Source: Amorphus orientalis (GTDB taxonomy: Bacteria > Pseudomonadota > Alphaproteobacteria > Rhizobiales > Amorphaceae). From it: DNA of 64,000 nt. Under the pieces are notes generated by a model. The model was not told the origin of the DNA. It searched no databases and worked only from the letters and a program-made list of their open reading frames with translations. Location: assembly GCF_030814015.1 (NCBI RefSeq), contig NZ_JAUSUL010000008.1, positions 1-64,000 on the forward strand, read 5' to 3'. A program made the position numbers and the translations under genes. This document shows positions 40,466 through 47,695 of the stretch, piece after piece; positions within the stretch are counted from its first letter, which is position 1; each line of letters starts with the position of its first letter.

Positions 40466-40843
40466 TTAGGAAAGATAAACGGTGAACCCTGCGTCCTGGG
40501 CCGCTTCCCGCATGCGGCGCAGCCAGGGCGCCAAGCTGACGAACTCATCCATGGAATGATCGAAAATGACCACTCGATAGTCGGGATGCAGGCGCCCCAT
40601 CGGGTTCTGTTGCGCACTGAGGACGCGAAGCTTCGCCCCGTTATCCGCGATCAGGACCGTCCGCGAGGGGACGTGGAGCGGGAGCCGAGGTCCTTCCTCC
40701 CAGGCCAGATGCTGAGCCAGCTCGAACACGTAGTCGCCGACGACTTGGTTCGGGACTATGAAGGTGACATTGTGGCCCTCCACAATGTGACGAAGGCCCT
40801 CGCGGAGGAGCTGCGTCGTTCGGCCGGTACCGCGATCAGGCAT
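40466..40843 (-). CDS. P-loop-like small ATPase
   Basis: 125 aa. MPDRGTGRTTQLLREGLRHIVEGHNVTFIVPNQ shows the GRGTGRTT nucleotide-binding loop followed by a beta strand, and YRVVIFDHSMDEF may be the Walker B. Such short P-loop proteins are common in phages without a known role. RBS is AAAGGGAGGTAATC before ATG 40843. Confidence 0.65.
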   Translation of the reverse strand: MPDRGTGRTTQLLREGLRHIVEGHNVTFIVPNQVVGDYVFELAQHLAWEEGPRLPLHVPSRTVLIADNGAKLRVLSAQQNPMGRLHPDYRVVIFDHSMDEFVSLAPWLRRMREAAQDAGFTVYLS

Positions 40844-41624
40844 GATTACCTCCCTTTCGCGCCGCGTGGTGACGCTTCGCCCATTCCTCAGCGAGTTCGA
40901 ATGAGTCATGGGTTGAGATCACCTCAGTGCCCATGGGCTTGGCCGGGTTGCGTTGGCTCAGCCAGAACACACCCTCATTTTCGCTGATCCGATAGCCGAA
41001 GGGGCCGCGGAACCCGTGTAGCGTTGGGGTCCACTCCCATTTTTTGGTCCAGGCCCTCGCCAAGTCACAACGTGCTTTGATCAACTCGGTATTGTAGATT
41101 CTTTCAGCGAATCCATTGTAGGTATCTGCCCCGCCGGCACGCAGCTCTTCCTCAAGCAGCCTCACCCATTCAACGGGGTTGTTTTTGATCGGCGTGTCGC
41201 ACTCCCGATTTGCCGTGCGATCCGCCTTAAATTCCTCGTCTACGATGCGGAGGGCGTCCCTATAGGTCTCCGATTTCTGCGAGAATGAGTGGGCGATGTC
41301 GGTGAGGCCCTTCATCCGACAGTCCTCGCATTCCTTCTCGCACTCGTCGCGCTGCGCCCCCAACCTCTCCTTGATACGCGCGTAGGCGTCTGGCTCGGTG
41401 GGCATCGACGAAGCGGGCTCAAGGTAGAGTCCTTTCGAGTCTTCCCGCATCACTTCCTCAAGCTTCGCGAGGTCTTCGGGCGACGGCTCAGCCCACATCA
41501 CAGCCGTCGACACGGCCCGGTACAGGGGCTCAGGCTTGCCCTTGGTCGCATGCGCCGTCGGCACGTCATGGCGGGTCAGCATTCCATCGGACCAGAGATA
41601 GGCACTGGGCTCTTGCTCGATCAT
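40836..41624 (-). CDS. Unknown early protein with N-terminal phage display-type domain
   Basis: 262 aa. AYLWSDGMLTRHDVPTAHATKGKPEPLYR is a short N-terminal unit seen in many phage proteins, where it precedes variable domains. The middle has four Cys (CEKECEDC...ECD) that may bind metal, and the C-terminal half holds a LHGFRGPFGYRISENEGVFWL beta unit. ATG 41624 overlaps the upstream stop. No function assigned. Confidence 0.55.
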   Translation of the reverse strand: MIEQEPSAYLWSDGMLTRHDVPTAHATKGKPEPLYRAVSTAVMWAEPSPEDLAKLEEVMREDSKGLYLEPASSMPTEPDAYARIKERLGAQRDECEKECEDCRMKGLTDIAHSFSQKSETYRDALRIVDEEFKADRTANRECDTPIKNNPVEWVRLLEEELRAGGADTYNGFAERIYNTELIKARCDLARAWTKKWEWTPTLHGFRGPFGYRISENEGVFWLSQRNPAKPMGTEVISTHDSFELAEEWAKRHHAARKGGNHA

Positions 41625-42067
41625 CGCCGCACCTCAAATGCCGTGGGGTTCTTGGCCGCGGCCGATCGCAGGACCTTGAGGAACTGGTCTTCCGGCAGCA
41701 GCGCCCGGAACTCTTCCAGGATGAGATGATCCCGGTTGTTGATGGCCGCCACTTTCCGCTCGAACCGCAACTCGGCGCGAAGCTGCTCCACAGACTTACG
41801 GGCGTGCTTCTTCCACTGGAGCGCTTTTCGGGCCTTGGCCCGCCACGCAATGGAGCGGTCCTCAACGCCGTTGACAGACAATTCGATCTGACCCTCGATC
41901 GTGATGATGGCCTGGGTCAGACGCGCCAGTGCGTCGTCGCACTCCTCGACCGTCTTCAAGTCGCCGAGGGTCTTCTCGTCGCCGACGTCGATATCAGCCC
42001 ATTGGACGGAATACCGGGGCGGCCCGGAGGTTTCGGTAGTGGTTACGTCTTCGATTGTATCGGTCAT
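41621..42067 (-). CDS. Helical early protein, unknown function
   Basis: 148 aa, mainly helix: ECDDALARLTQAIITIEGQIELSVN, then WRAKARKALQWKKHARKSVEQLRAELRFERKV. Short conserved phage proteins of this build are found next to replication genes. ATGA overlaps at both ends. Confidence 0.55.
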   Translation of the reverse strand: MTDTIEDVTTTETSGPPRYSVQWADIDVGDEKTLGDLKTVEECDDALARLTQAIITIEGQIELSVNGVEDRSIAWRAKARKALQWKKHARKSVEQLRAELRFERKVAAINNRDHLILEEFRALLPEDQFLKVLRSAAAKNPTAFEVRR

Positions 42068-42288
42068 CCGTATTCAATCCTAAGCTCGGTCACCAGTCGA
42101 ATGGCCCGTCGCAGCTTGCGGGTTTTCTCCTGGCCGCTCCGATCGGCAACTTCCAAGAGCGATGTCAGGGCAACGTCCAGCCGGTCGACGCGCTCCATCG
42201 CCCTAACGCGATCCCGCTCGACGGCCTCTTCTCTTCGTTTTTCTTCCTCGCGCCATTGAGGGCTGCCGGGGCGAAGGGGTAGGTACAT
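42064..42288 (-). CDS. Small charged helical protein
   Basis: 74 aa, MYLPLRPGSPQWREEEKRREEAVERDRVRAMERVDRLDVAL. It is almost entirely charged helix. Overlaps the next gene by ATGA. No function can be assigned. Confidence 0.5.
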   Translation of the reverse strand: MYLPLRPGSPQWREEEKRREEAVERDRVRAMERVDRLDVALTSLLEVADRSGQEKTRKLRRAIRLVTELRIEYG

Positions 42289-42765
42289 TCACTCCGGGTC
42301 CTTGACGAGTTGACGTCCGAGGTCCGTGACCTCCCACATCCGGGCGTTGTTGGCCGATCCACCGATCGCGGACACGCGGATGTACTTCTTCCAGGAGAGC
42401 GCATGAACGTGGTAGCGGACGTTGGCTGCGATCTCGGATTCCACCACGCCCTCGCCCTTCTCTCCCTGCATCAGGAAGATCAACCGCAGCACACAAAGCT
42501 GCCGCAGCGTTATTTCGGGGAAACCCGGCGGGATGCCCTCGGCGAAGGCTTTGAGCGGGGCGCTAGCGAGGCGAGCCAACGCCTCACGCTTCTGATCAGC
42601 CGCTTTCTGACGCGGCCCCTCGCATCGGCGAACGGCGGCCGCGGTCAGGGCCCGCACATCGTAGCCGAGCTTGCTCAGGTATGCGGTGCAGCCGGCCTTG
42701 TTGGGGCAACCTGCCGGCTTCGGGTCGGGGCATATACTGCATCGGGTTTCAGCAGAGGCGACCAT
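42289..42765 (-). CDS. Cys-rich winged-helix protein
   Basis: 158 aa from ATG 42765 (TGATG overlap). The N-terminus CSICPDPKPAGCPNKAGC is a four-Cys metal-binding knuckle. The C-terminus LRQLCVLRLIFLMQGEKGEGVVESEIAANVRYHVHALSWKKYIRVSAIGGSANNARMWEVTDLG is a MarR-like winged helix. A DNA-binding regulator is the best reading; target unknown. Confidence 0.65.
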   Translation of the reverse strand: MVASAETRCSICPDPKPAGCPNKAGCTAYLSKLGYDVRALTAAAVRRCEGPRQKAADQKREALARLASAPLKAFAEGIPPGFPEITLRQLCVLRLIFLMQGEKGEGVVESEIAANVRYHVHALSWKKYIRVSAIGGSANNARMWEVTDLGRQLVKDPE

Positions 42766-43277
42766 CAGTACGCCTTCCCACCATTTGCCCGGTTTTCGGG
42801 CTTGTGATCGGCCCGGCCCTGATTGAACCGGTTCTTCTCGATGGTGGCGCCCGCAACGTCGAGGTCGCGACTGCCTGACGAGTCCAGCATGTGAAAGATC
42901 GCCAGGGCGAACCGGACTTCCTGAAGCGAGAAATCTTGCAGGAGCCGAGTGACCGCAATGAATGCTGACGGCACCCGACAGTTGCGCGCCGCCGCGGTGT
43001 CGAGGACGCGGATCGCGAAGTCGGCATACTCCACTTCGCGGCCGTCGCGTTCTGTGAGCTTGTCGTCCTTGAGGCTCTTCCGGTCGGCCTCCAGAGCCTC
43101 GGAAAGCTCGGAGTGCATAAGCGCGATCACCTCGCCGAAATTTCGCTCGATCGGCAGGCCGGTGGCCGGGTCCTGATACCACCCAGCTTCAACGGCCGTA
43201 TCGTGAGCGAGGTTCTGGGCGGCCTGGAGCCCGCGGTATGCCAAGAACTCCTGATCCGTCATCTCATCTGTGTGCAT
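42765..43277 (-). CDS. MazG-like NTP pyrophosphohydrolase
   Basis: 170 aa. NFGEVIALMHSELSEALEADRKSLKDDKLTERDGREVEYADFAIRVLDTAA contains the ExxE and ExxxD metal-binding helices of the all-alpha NTP-PPase superfamily. The C-terminal KNRFNQGRADHKPENRANGGKAY is typical of phage members. It would hydrolyse non-canonical or alarmone nucleotides. RBS is GGAGGAC before ATG 43277. First gene of the leftward early operon. Confidence 0.88.
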   Translation of the reverse strand: MHTDEMTDQEFLAYRGLQAAQNLAHDTAVEAGWYQDPATGLPIERNFGEVIALMHSELSEALEADRKSLKDDKLTERDGREVEYADFAIRVLDTAAARNCRVPSAFIAVTRLLQDFSLQEVRFALAIFHMLDSSGSRDLDVAGATIEKNRFNQGRADHKPENRANGGKAY

Positions 43278-43310
43278 GGCCTGTCCTCCAATCAATTATG
43301 CGGTCAATAC

Positions 43311-43343
43311 CACTTTTTAAGTGCTATGCAAACTGAAAAAGTG
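43311..43343. promoter_or_regulatory. CACTTTTTAAGTG divergent operator/promoter
   Basis: CACTTTTTAAGTG (43311-43323) followed by CTATGCA lies between the leftward MazG operon and a rightward gene, and a further AAAAAGTG lies at 43336-43343. TTGACC on the minus strand near 43303-43308 could serve the leftward promoter. Probably a divergent control region. Confidence 0.6.
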
Positions 43344-43393
43344 AAAATCGTGACCCTTGACCATATTCTGCTTTTGTTCTCTTTCTCCACAGC

Positions 43394-43693
43394 ATGGAGA
43401 TGCGCCTCTGGGAATACCCGTATGTCGTTGTCCGGGTCTCGTGCCACGTCTGTCGGCGGCACGGGTCATACCGCCTCGCGCGCCTTGCCGATAAGCACGG
43501 CTCGGATATCCCGCTCGATCGGCTCCTGGAGGCGCTGGCGCGTGACTGCCCCTGGCGCGACCCCGCAGTGAAACGCAAAGCTCGCCAGGGCGAAGGATGT
43601 GGGGCTCACTTCCCCGACGTGGTTGGGCCAAGGCCGCCAGACCTGCCACCCGGTGGCGGCCTCCGGTTAATCCCAGGTGGAAAAGCCGCCTGA
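43394..43693 (+). CDS. Small zinc-ribbon-like protein
   Basis: 99 aa. WEYPYVVVRVSCHVCRRHGSYRLARLADKHGSDIPLDRLLEALARDCPWRDPA ... GCGAHFPD resembles a small family common in alphaproteobacteria and their phages with CxxC and a later C-x-C pair that probably binds zinc. Role unknown. It lies just before flgE but ends before the repeat at 43700. The RBS is weak. Confidence 0.65.
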   Translation: MEMRLWEYPYVVVRVSCHVCRRHGSYRLARLADKHGSDIPLDRLLEALARDCPWRDPAVKRKARQGEGCGAHFPDVVGPRPPDLPPGGGLRLIPGGKAA

Positions 43694-43699
43694 TTTCAA

Positions 43700-43723
43700 T
43701 TGATTATAAAGTTCTAAGGTAAG
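43700..43723 (+). repeat. 24-bp repeat, upstream copy beside flgE
   Basis: TTGATTATAAAGTTCTAAGG then TAAG. It matches the four-copy array downstream of flgE (45525-45659) in about 20 of 24 positions and has the same orientation. The hook gene is therefore framed by directly repeated sequence. Confidence 0.7.
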
Positions 43724-43797
43724 AGCTAGACGGCTAAAGGCCAGCCCCGCGCAAGCCCCGGGGAGCTTACTCCCCAGGGAATAAGCGGGAGCCTATT

Positions 43798-45522
43798 ATG
43801 AGCCTATACGGGATGCTGCGGACAGGCGTGTCGGGGATGAACGCGCAGTCCACGAAACTCTCGACGGTCGGCGACAACATCGCCAACGCCGACACCACCG
43901 GATACAAACGCGCCTCGACCGAATTCTCTTCCCTGCTGATGCAGAACTCAAAGACTAGCTACAACTCGGGCTCGGTCGTCACCAATGTCCGCTACGCCAT
44001 CAACCAAGAAGGGCCGCGGATCTACACCACGTCGCCGACCGACCTCGCGATCAACGGCAGCGGTTTCTTCGTTGTCCAGGACCCCTCGGGGCAGCCCTTC
44101 ATGACCCGCGCTGGTGGTTTCCAGGTCGACGGTGCGACCGGCCTTCTGAAGAACCAAGCCGGCTTCACCCTCATGGGTTACGACGTGAGCGGCGGGCAGA
44201 ACCCAAACGCGGTCCTAAACGGCTTTGCCAACATGGTCCCAGTCGACCTGACGGCCATGAATATGCAGGCAACGCCGACGACAGAGGGCACGTTCACCGC
44301 GAACCTCGACGCCCGTAAGCCGTCCCTGGCCTCTTTGATCGGGAACCTCAGTGGGGGCGAGCCAATAATGGCCGGCGTCACCGCAAGCGCCAACTCAGCC
44401 GCCTCGACCTACAATTCCACCACCTCCGTAACGATCGAGGACAACCTCGGCAATCCGATTACTTTGGATATCTACTTCAACAAACTCGGCCCCAATACCT
44501 GGGAAATGACCACGTTCAACGACGCCGATGGTACGGCAGGCGGTTTCCCATATACACGTGCCGACAAGCTCGCTCCCGGTGACCCCGATCATCTGGACAA
44601 CGTGATTCTCAGCTTTGATCCGGTGACAGGGGACCTGAACTCACCGGATTTCATTGGCTTTGAGTTCTACAATGCCGGAGCTGTTGAGCAGGTCGTCGAG
44701 TTCGACATCACTGGAATCACGCAGACCGCCGATCCAACCACGGCACTGTCGGCGGAGATTAACGGCAACCTGCCGAGCAACAACGCCATCAACTCGGCCT
44801 ACACGACGAAATCCTCGATCGAGACCTACGACAATCTGGGCGGCACGGTGCTCGTCGACGTCTACATGACGAAGGTGACCGAGGAGCAATGGGAGATCAC
44901 CACCTTCAACAAGGCCGACGCCGACCCGGTGACCGGAGGCTTTCCCTACTCTACCGATCCGCTCGCCACGCAGACGGTGACGTTCGATGCGACAACGGGC
45001 GAGTTGACCGGTGACATCGACCCGAACACCGGCCTGACATCGCCCGCGACCACGATGACGCTCCCGATCCCTGGCGGGCAACCGATGACGCTCGACATCG
45101 CGGACCTCACGCAGCTCAAGAGCGACTACACGCCCCTGGAGGCCGATGTGAACGGCAACGCGGCCAGCACCGTCTCTGACGTCGAGATCGGTGCTGACGG
45201 CACCGTCCAGGCCGTCTACGACAACGGCTCGAAGATCCCGGTCTATCGCATCCCGCTCGCCGACGTGCCGAGCCCCGACAAGCTCGAACAGATGGCTGGC
45301 AACGTGTTCCAGACGACGCTCAACTCGGGCGACATCATGGTCGGCTTTCCGACCGAGGGGAGCAACGGCGAGATCATCTCGGGCGCCCTGGAACAGTCCA
45401 ACGTCGACCTCGCGACCGAGTTCACGGAGATGATCGTCGCCCAGCGGAGCTACACCAGCAACTCGAAGGTCTTTCAGACCGGAAACGAGTTGCTGGAAGT
45501 CCTGATGAACCTCAAACGATAG
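43798..45522 (+). CDS. flgE: Flagellar hook protein FlgE, full length, phage-borne
   Basis: 574 aa. The N-terminus MSLYGMLRTGVSGMNAQSTKL, then VGDNIANADTTGYKRASTEFSSLL, is the flagellar rod/hook D0 helix with the ANADTTGYK signature; the C-terminus QSNVDLATEFTEMIVAQRSYTSNSKVFQTGNELLEVLMNLKR is the matching D0 helix. The middle has two related blocks (residues about 203-330 and 333-430: YNSTTSVTIEDNLG...WEMTTFND and YTTKSSIETYDNLG...WEITTFNK), so the outer domain is duplicated; hook proteins of this group are usually nearer 400-430 aa. RBS CGGGAG before ATG 43798. Reading frame intact, ends intact: a functional hook subunit is plausible. Closest to Rhizobiales-type FlgE by eye. Confidence 0.95.
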   Translation: MSLYGMLRTGVSGMNAQSTKLSTVGDNIANADTTGYKRASTEFSSLLMQNSKTSYNSGSVVTNVRYAINQEGPRIYTTSPTDLAINGSGFFVVQDPSGQPFMTRAGGFQVDGATGLLKNQAGFTLMGYDVSGGQNPNAVLNGFANMVPVDLTAMNMQATPTTEGTFTANLDARKPSLASLIGNLSGGEPIMAGVTASANSAASTYNSTTSVTIEDNLGNPITLDIYFNKLGPNTWEMTTFNDADGTAGGFPYTRADKLAPGDPDHLDNVILSFDPVTGDLNSPDFIGFEFYNAGAVEQVVEFDITGITQTADPTTALSAEINGNLPSNNAINSAYTTKSSIETYDNLGGTVLVDVYMTKVTEEQWEITTFNKADADPVTGGFPYSTDPLATQTVTFDATTGELTGDIDPNTGLTSPATTMTLPIPGGQPMTLDIADLTQLKSDYTPLEADVNGNAASTVSDVEIGADGTVQAVYDNGSKIPVYRIPLADVPSPDKLEQMAGNVFQTTLNSGDIMVGFPTEGSNGEIISGALEQSNVDLATEFTEMIVAQRSYTSNSKVFQTGNELLEVLMNLKR

Positions 45523-45524
45523 AA

Positions 45525-45659
45525 TTGATTCTGGAGTTCGAAGGTAACGCGGCGATCGGTTTTGATTCTCAAGATCCAAGGTAATTGATTTCCGCGTTTT
45601 GATTCTGGAGTCCTGAGGTAACGGGAATGCCAGTTTTGATTCTCAAGTTTTGAGGTAAC
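45525..45659 (+). repeat. Four-copy 24-bp tandem repeat with exact 37-bp period
   Basis: Copies start at 45525, 45562, 45599 and 45636. Each begins TTGATTCT(G/C)(G/A)AG and ends AGGTAA(C/T), with 13-bp variable spacers. The period of 37 bp is exact. It begins three bases after the flgE stop. The fifth copy is at 43700. The regular spacing suggests a protein-binding array; spacers are too short for CRISPR. Confidence 0.8.
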
Positions 45660-45749
45660 AGATCTGTCATTATCGGGATATGGAGATTGACAAAGCCGGC
45701 CAATCCTGGCAAAAAAAAGCAACCTCGAACGATGCGAAAACATTAATAC

Positions 45750-45765
45750 TTCCGAATATTCGGAA
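45750..45765. promoter_or_regulatory. 16-bp perfect palindrome TTCCGAATATTCGGAA
   Basis: TTCCGAATATTCGGAA is a perfect inverted repeat of the sort bound by a dimeric repressor. It lies in the AT-rich stretch 45660-45860 upstream of the C4 RNA, and may control it. The region 45660-45966 has no convincing gene; an ORF at 45838-46053 has poor composition and overlaps the RNA. Confidence 0.45.
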
Positions 45766-45966
45766 ATAATTTGATAAAAAGTGCGATATTAGCCGATTGC
45801 ACTTTTCTGTTGCGTTATATTTTCTTTGTGTTACTGATTGACCGCGCGTTTTATCTTCGGCACATTGCGAGTCGTCGCATCGCTCTTGATGCGTCGCGGG
45901 TTGATGACCGCTCGAAAGATAAAGGCGCGTCATGCTATGGGGACTAAGGACGCAATCGCGTTCCCT

Positions 45967-46044
45967 ATGGTTCGGCGCGGCGGGAAGCCTCACGGCTTGC
46001 CGCTTTGTTCCTTGCGGTCTGCTAACCCGCCGTTGCCGAACCGC
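45967..46044 (+). ncRNA. C4-type antisense RNA controlling antirepressor
   Basis: The closing stem GGTTCGGC (45969-45976) pairs with GCCGAACC (46035-46042) and encloses two hairpins (CGGGAAGCC/GGCTTGCCG and GCGG/CCGC). Loop and linker sequence is complementary to the downstream antirepressor leader at two places: GTTCCTTG (46007-46014) to CAAGGAAC (46071-46078, which includes the Shine-Dalgarno) and CTGCTAA (46019-46025) to TTAGCAG (46050-46056). This is the known design of the C4 RNA of phages P1/P7 and relatives, found upstream of ant genes. Confidence 0.88.
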
Positions 46045-46086
46045 CACGATTAGCAGCGTGGCGCATCAACCAAGGAACATCCCCAA

Positions 46087-46611
46087 ATGACTGATATCCG
46101 CATTCCCGTTTCTGCCGTCGCCGAAGTGGAAGGCGAGCCGCGAATCCGCGATCTCGACCTTGCCGACCGGCTCCAGTGGTCCCGCCCGCGTGAAATCCGG
46201 ACGCTGATCGCGCGCAATCTGGCAGAGCTAGAGTTACATGGCGGAATTTGCTGCACGACGCAGCAAAATACCGGCAGGCGCGGACGGCCCGGAAAATCCT
46301 ACTATCTGAACGAGGGGCAAGCGCTCGTGATCGCCGCTCTTTCGCGCACCGACCGCGCCGCGCAAATCCGCAAAGCCATTGTGGACGTGTTCATTGCCTA
46401 TCGGCGCGGCCAGCTTGTCGAGGTCAAGGCGCACCGTCGCCGCAAGCCGGAACGTGAGCCGGTCAACCTCGACACCGCTTATCTGGAGACATTCGACGAA
46501 ACGCGGAAATTCCTTTCCCGGTTCGCCGATCAACCCGCCGCGCTGGTCGACGTGCTGGCCGGTTGCGTGGCGCGCATCGAGGCACTGGAGCGCGCCCTAG
46601 AAGCCGCATAG
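46087..46611 (+). CDS. ant: Phage antirepressor-like protein (C4-regulated)
   Basis: 174 aa. IRDLDLADRLQWSRPREIRTLIARNLAELELHG and GRPGKSYYLNEGQALVIAALSRTDRAAQIRKAIVDVFIAYRRG follow the Rha/antirepressor N-terminal pattern (the YYLNEGQA...LSRT...A-x-x-x-F-x-x-x-R core). A coiled helix closes the protein (FLSRFADQPAALVDVLAGCVARIEALERAL). It would inactivate a repressor and switch to lytic growth. The SD AAGGA at 46072 is masked by the C4 RNA. ATG 46087. Confidence 0.8.
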   Translation: MTDIRIPVSAVAEVEGEPRIRDLDLADRLQWSRPREIRTLIARNLAELELHGGICCTTQQNTGRRGRPGKSYYLNEGQALVIAALSRTDRAAQIRKAIVDVFIAYRRGQLVEVKAHRRRKPEREPVNLDTAYLETFDETRKFLSRFADQPAALVDVLAGCVARIEALERALEAA

Positions 46612-46636
46612 GGTCGCCGCGATACTCCAGACACAG

Positions 46637-46670
46637 AAAACCCCGCTCTAACGCTAGAGCGGGGTTATTT
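46637..46670. terminator. Bidirectional intrinsic terminator
   Basis: The perfect 12-bp stem AACCCCGCTCTA/TAGAGCGGGGTT with loop ACGC has TT-rich flanks on both strands. It lies between the antirepressor gene (+) and the convergent accessory operon (-), so it can end transcription from both sides. Confidence 0.9.
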
Positions 46671-46690
46671 CGTTTCAGCCGGTCAGCCGG

Positions 46691-46822
46691 TTAGCGGAAC
46701 CATGGCCAGATAAACCACATGCCGACCGCATACACGACAAGCGGGCCGACCGAAAAATCGCGGATCATCTCTGGTATCACATAGAACACGAGCGACACGC
46801 CGATAATAACGAAGCGTTCCAT
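46691..46822 (-). CDS. 43-aa membrane microprotein
   Basis: Reading the minus strand from ATG 46822 (overlapping the upstream stop as TAATG) gives MERFVIIGVSLVFYVIPEMI, then RDFSVGPLVVYAVGMWFIWP and a short basic end. Two hydrophobic segments flank a short charged turn (EMIRD), so it is probably an inner-membrane protein. Last gene of the accessory operon before the terminator. Function unknown. Confidence 0.65.
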   Translation of the reverse strand: MERFVIIGVSLVFYVIPEMIRDFSVGPLVVYAVGMWFIWPWFR

Positions 46823-47649
46823 TAGCGTGCACCCTCGAAAAGATCCGGAGTTGCCGGACAACGATAAGGTGGATCATATTCCGGGTTGCTTTCGCGAAGC
46901 TTGGCAATCTTTTCCTCACGGATCGCCGCAACGCGCAGGTCATATTCCACCCAATCGACGGCGGATTCCCATGCGTGATAACCCGCCTCGTCGGGCAGCA
47001 TGTGATAAATGTCCATATCGTCCGGCTCGCCACACACCGCGACAAGCAAAATGCTCAATTCGTTATGGTCCCATTGCTCGACCGGCTTTGCCAGCCAGTC
47101 GGCAAGGTCACTCGAATAGAACGAGATAAAGCCGCTCCGGCTCGTGCACCGTTCCTCAATCGTCGCCTTTAGCTTTTCGTGGCCGTCCCGTTTGCTCAAG
47201 AGAAAGAGCGCTTTCACGGTGTCGGTGGGAACGTGACAGAAAATCCGATCAGTCTCGAAATTGTAGAATTGCGGCGACGACATGGACTCGAAGGTCAGAC
47301 CAAGCGAGTCGGCGCGATAATCTTCCGTCTCGAATTCCCGCGTTTCCCAATTATAGCGCTGCCGCGTCGCTGGCTTGGTCATGCCGATTTGATCACCCGC
47401 CCATGCGTCGAATGCGGTCACATAGTCTTTTGCGAGCGCGTCGAATGCGGCGGGATAACCGGTCACCCTCAGCAAGATTTCGGCGATTTCCTCAGCGTCA
47501 AGCCGCAACTCAGGCGCGATCCCCTCTTGCCTGTCGTCGGACTCTGCTTCGTATTCGGCGAATTGTTCCTCTTGCAAATCGATTTCGCCAGACCAGAGCG
47601 ACTCATAAAAGCCGGAGAACGGGATTTTGACGATAAGCGAGTCGGACAT
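46822..47649 (-). CDS. Unknown acidic accessory protein
   Basis: 275 aa. SLIVKIPFSGFYESLWSGEIDLQEEQFAEYEAE ... YVTAFDAWAGDQIG ... DLADWLAKPVEQWDHNELSILLVAVCG. Such acidic proteins occur in phage and plasmid accessory regions next to ardA; a DNA-mimic role is possible given the charge but not demonstrated. Start ATG 47649, eight bases from GGAG; the ATG at 47655 is too close to it. Confidence 0.6.
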   Translation of the reverse strand: MSDSLIVKIPFSGFYESLWSGEIDLQEEQFAEYEAESDDRQEGIAPELRLDAEEIAEILLRVTGYPAAFDALAKDYVTAFDAWAGDQIGMTKPATRQRYNWETREFETEDYRADSLGLTFESMSSPQFYNFETDRIFCHVPTDTVKALFLLSKRDGHEKLKATIEERCTSRSGFISFYSSDLADWLAKPVEQWDHNELSILLVAVCGEPDDMDIYHMLPDEAGYHAWESAVDWVEYDLRVAAIREEKIAKLRESNPEYDPPYRCPATPDLFEGAR

Positions 47650-47662
47650 TGCCATAACTCCG

Positions 47663-47686
47663 AAAGTTACTTGCACCTTTTAGGTG
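47663..47686 (-). promoter_or_regulatory. Leader with CACC(T/A)..AGGTG box and AAGTAACTTTCGGAG
   Basis: The minus strand reads CACCTAAAAGGTGCAAGTAACTTTCGGAG (47686 to 47658): the genome-wide inverted box followed after a CA by AGTAACTT and then the RBS. The same leader recurs before the next genes at 48.0, 48.7, 49.5, 50.6 and 50.9 kb. Confidence 0.65.
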
Positions 47687-47695
47687 CTTAATTGA

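Noticed and set aside
45525-45659. CRISPR array downstream of flgE
   Set aside because: 24-bp repeats but 13-bp spacers, far shorter than CRISPR spacers, no leader and no cas genes.
45838-46053. 71-aa ORF overlapping the C4 RNA
   Set aside because: The sequence is explained by RNA structure; the peptide has no protein-like pattern and no RBS.
46683-47045. 120-aa ORF on the minus strand overlapping 46822-47649
   Set aside because: Out of frame with the better 275-aa gene and the 43-aa microprotein; rich in Arg/Cys as shadow frames are.
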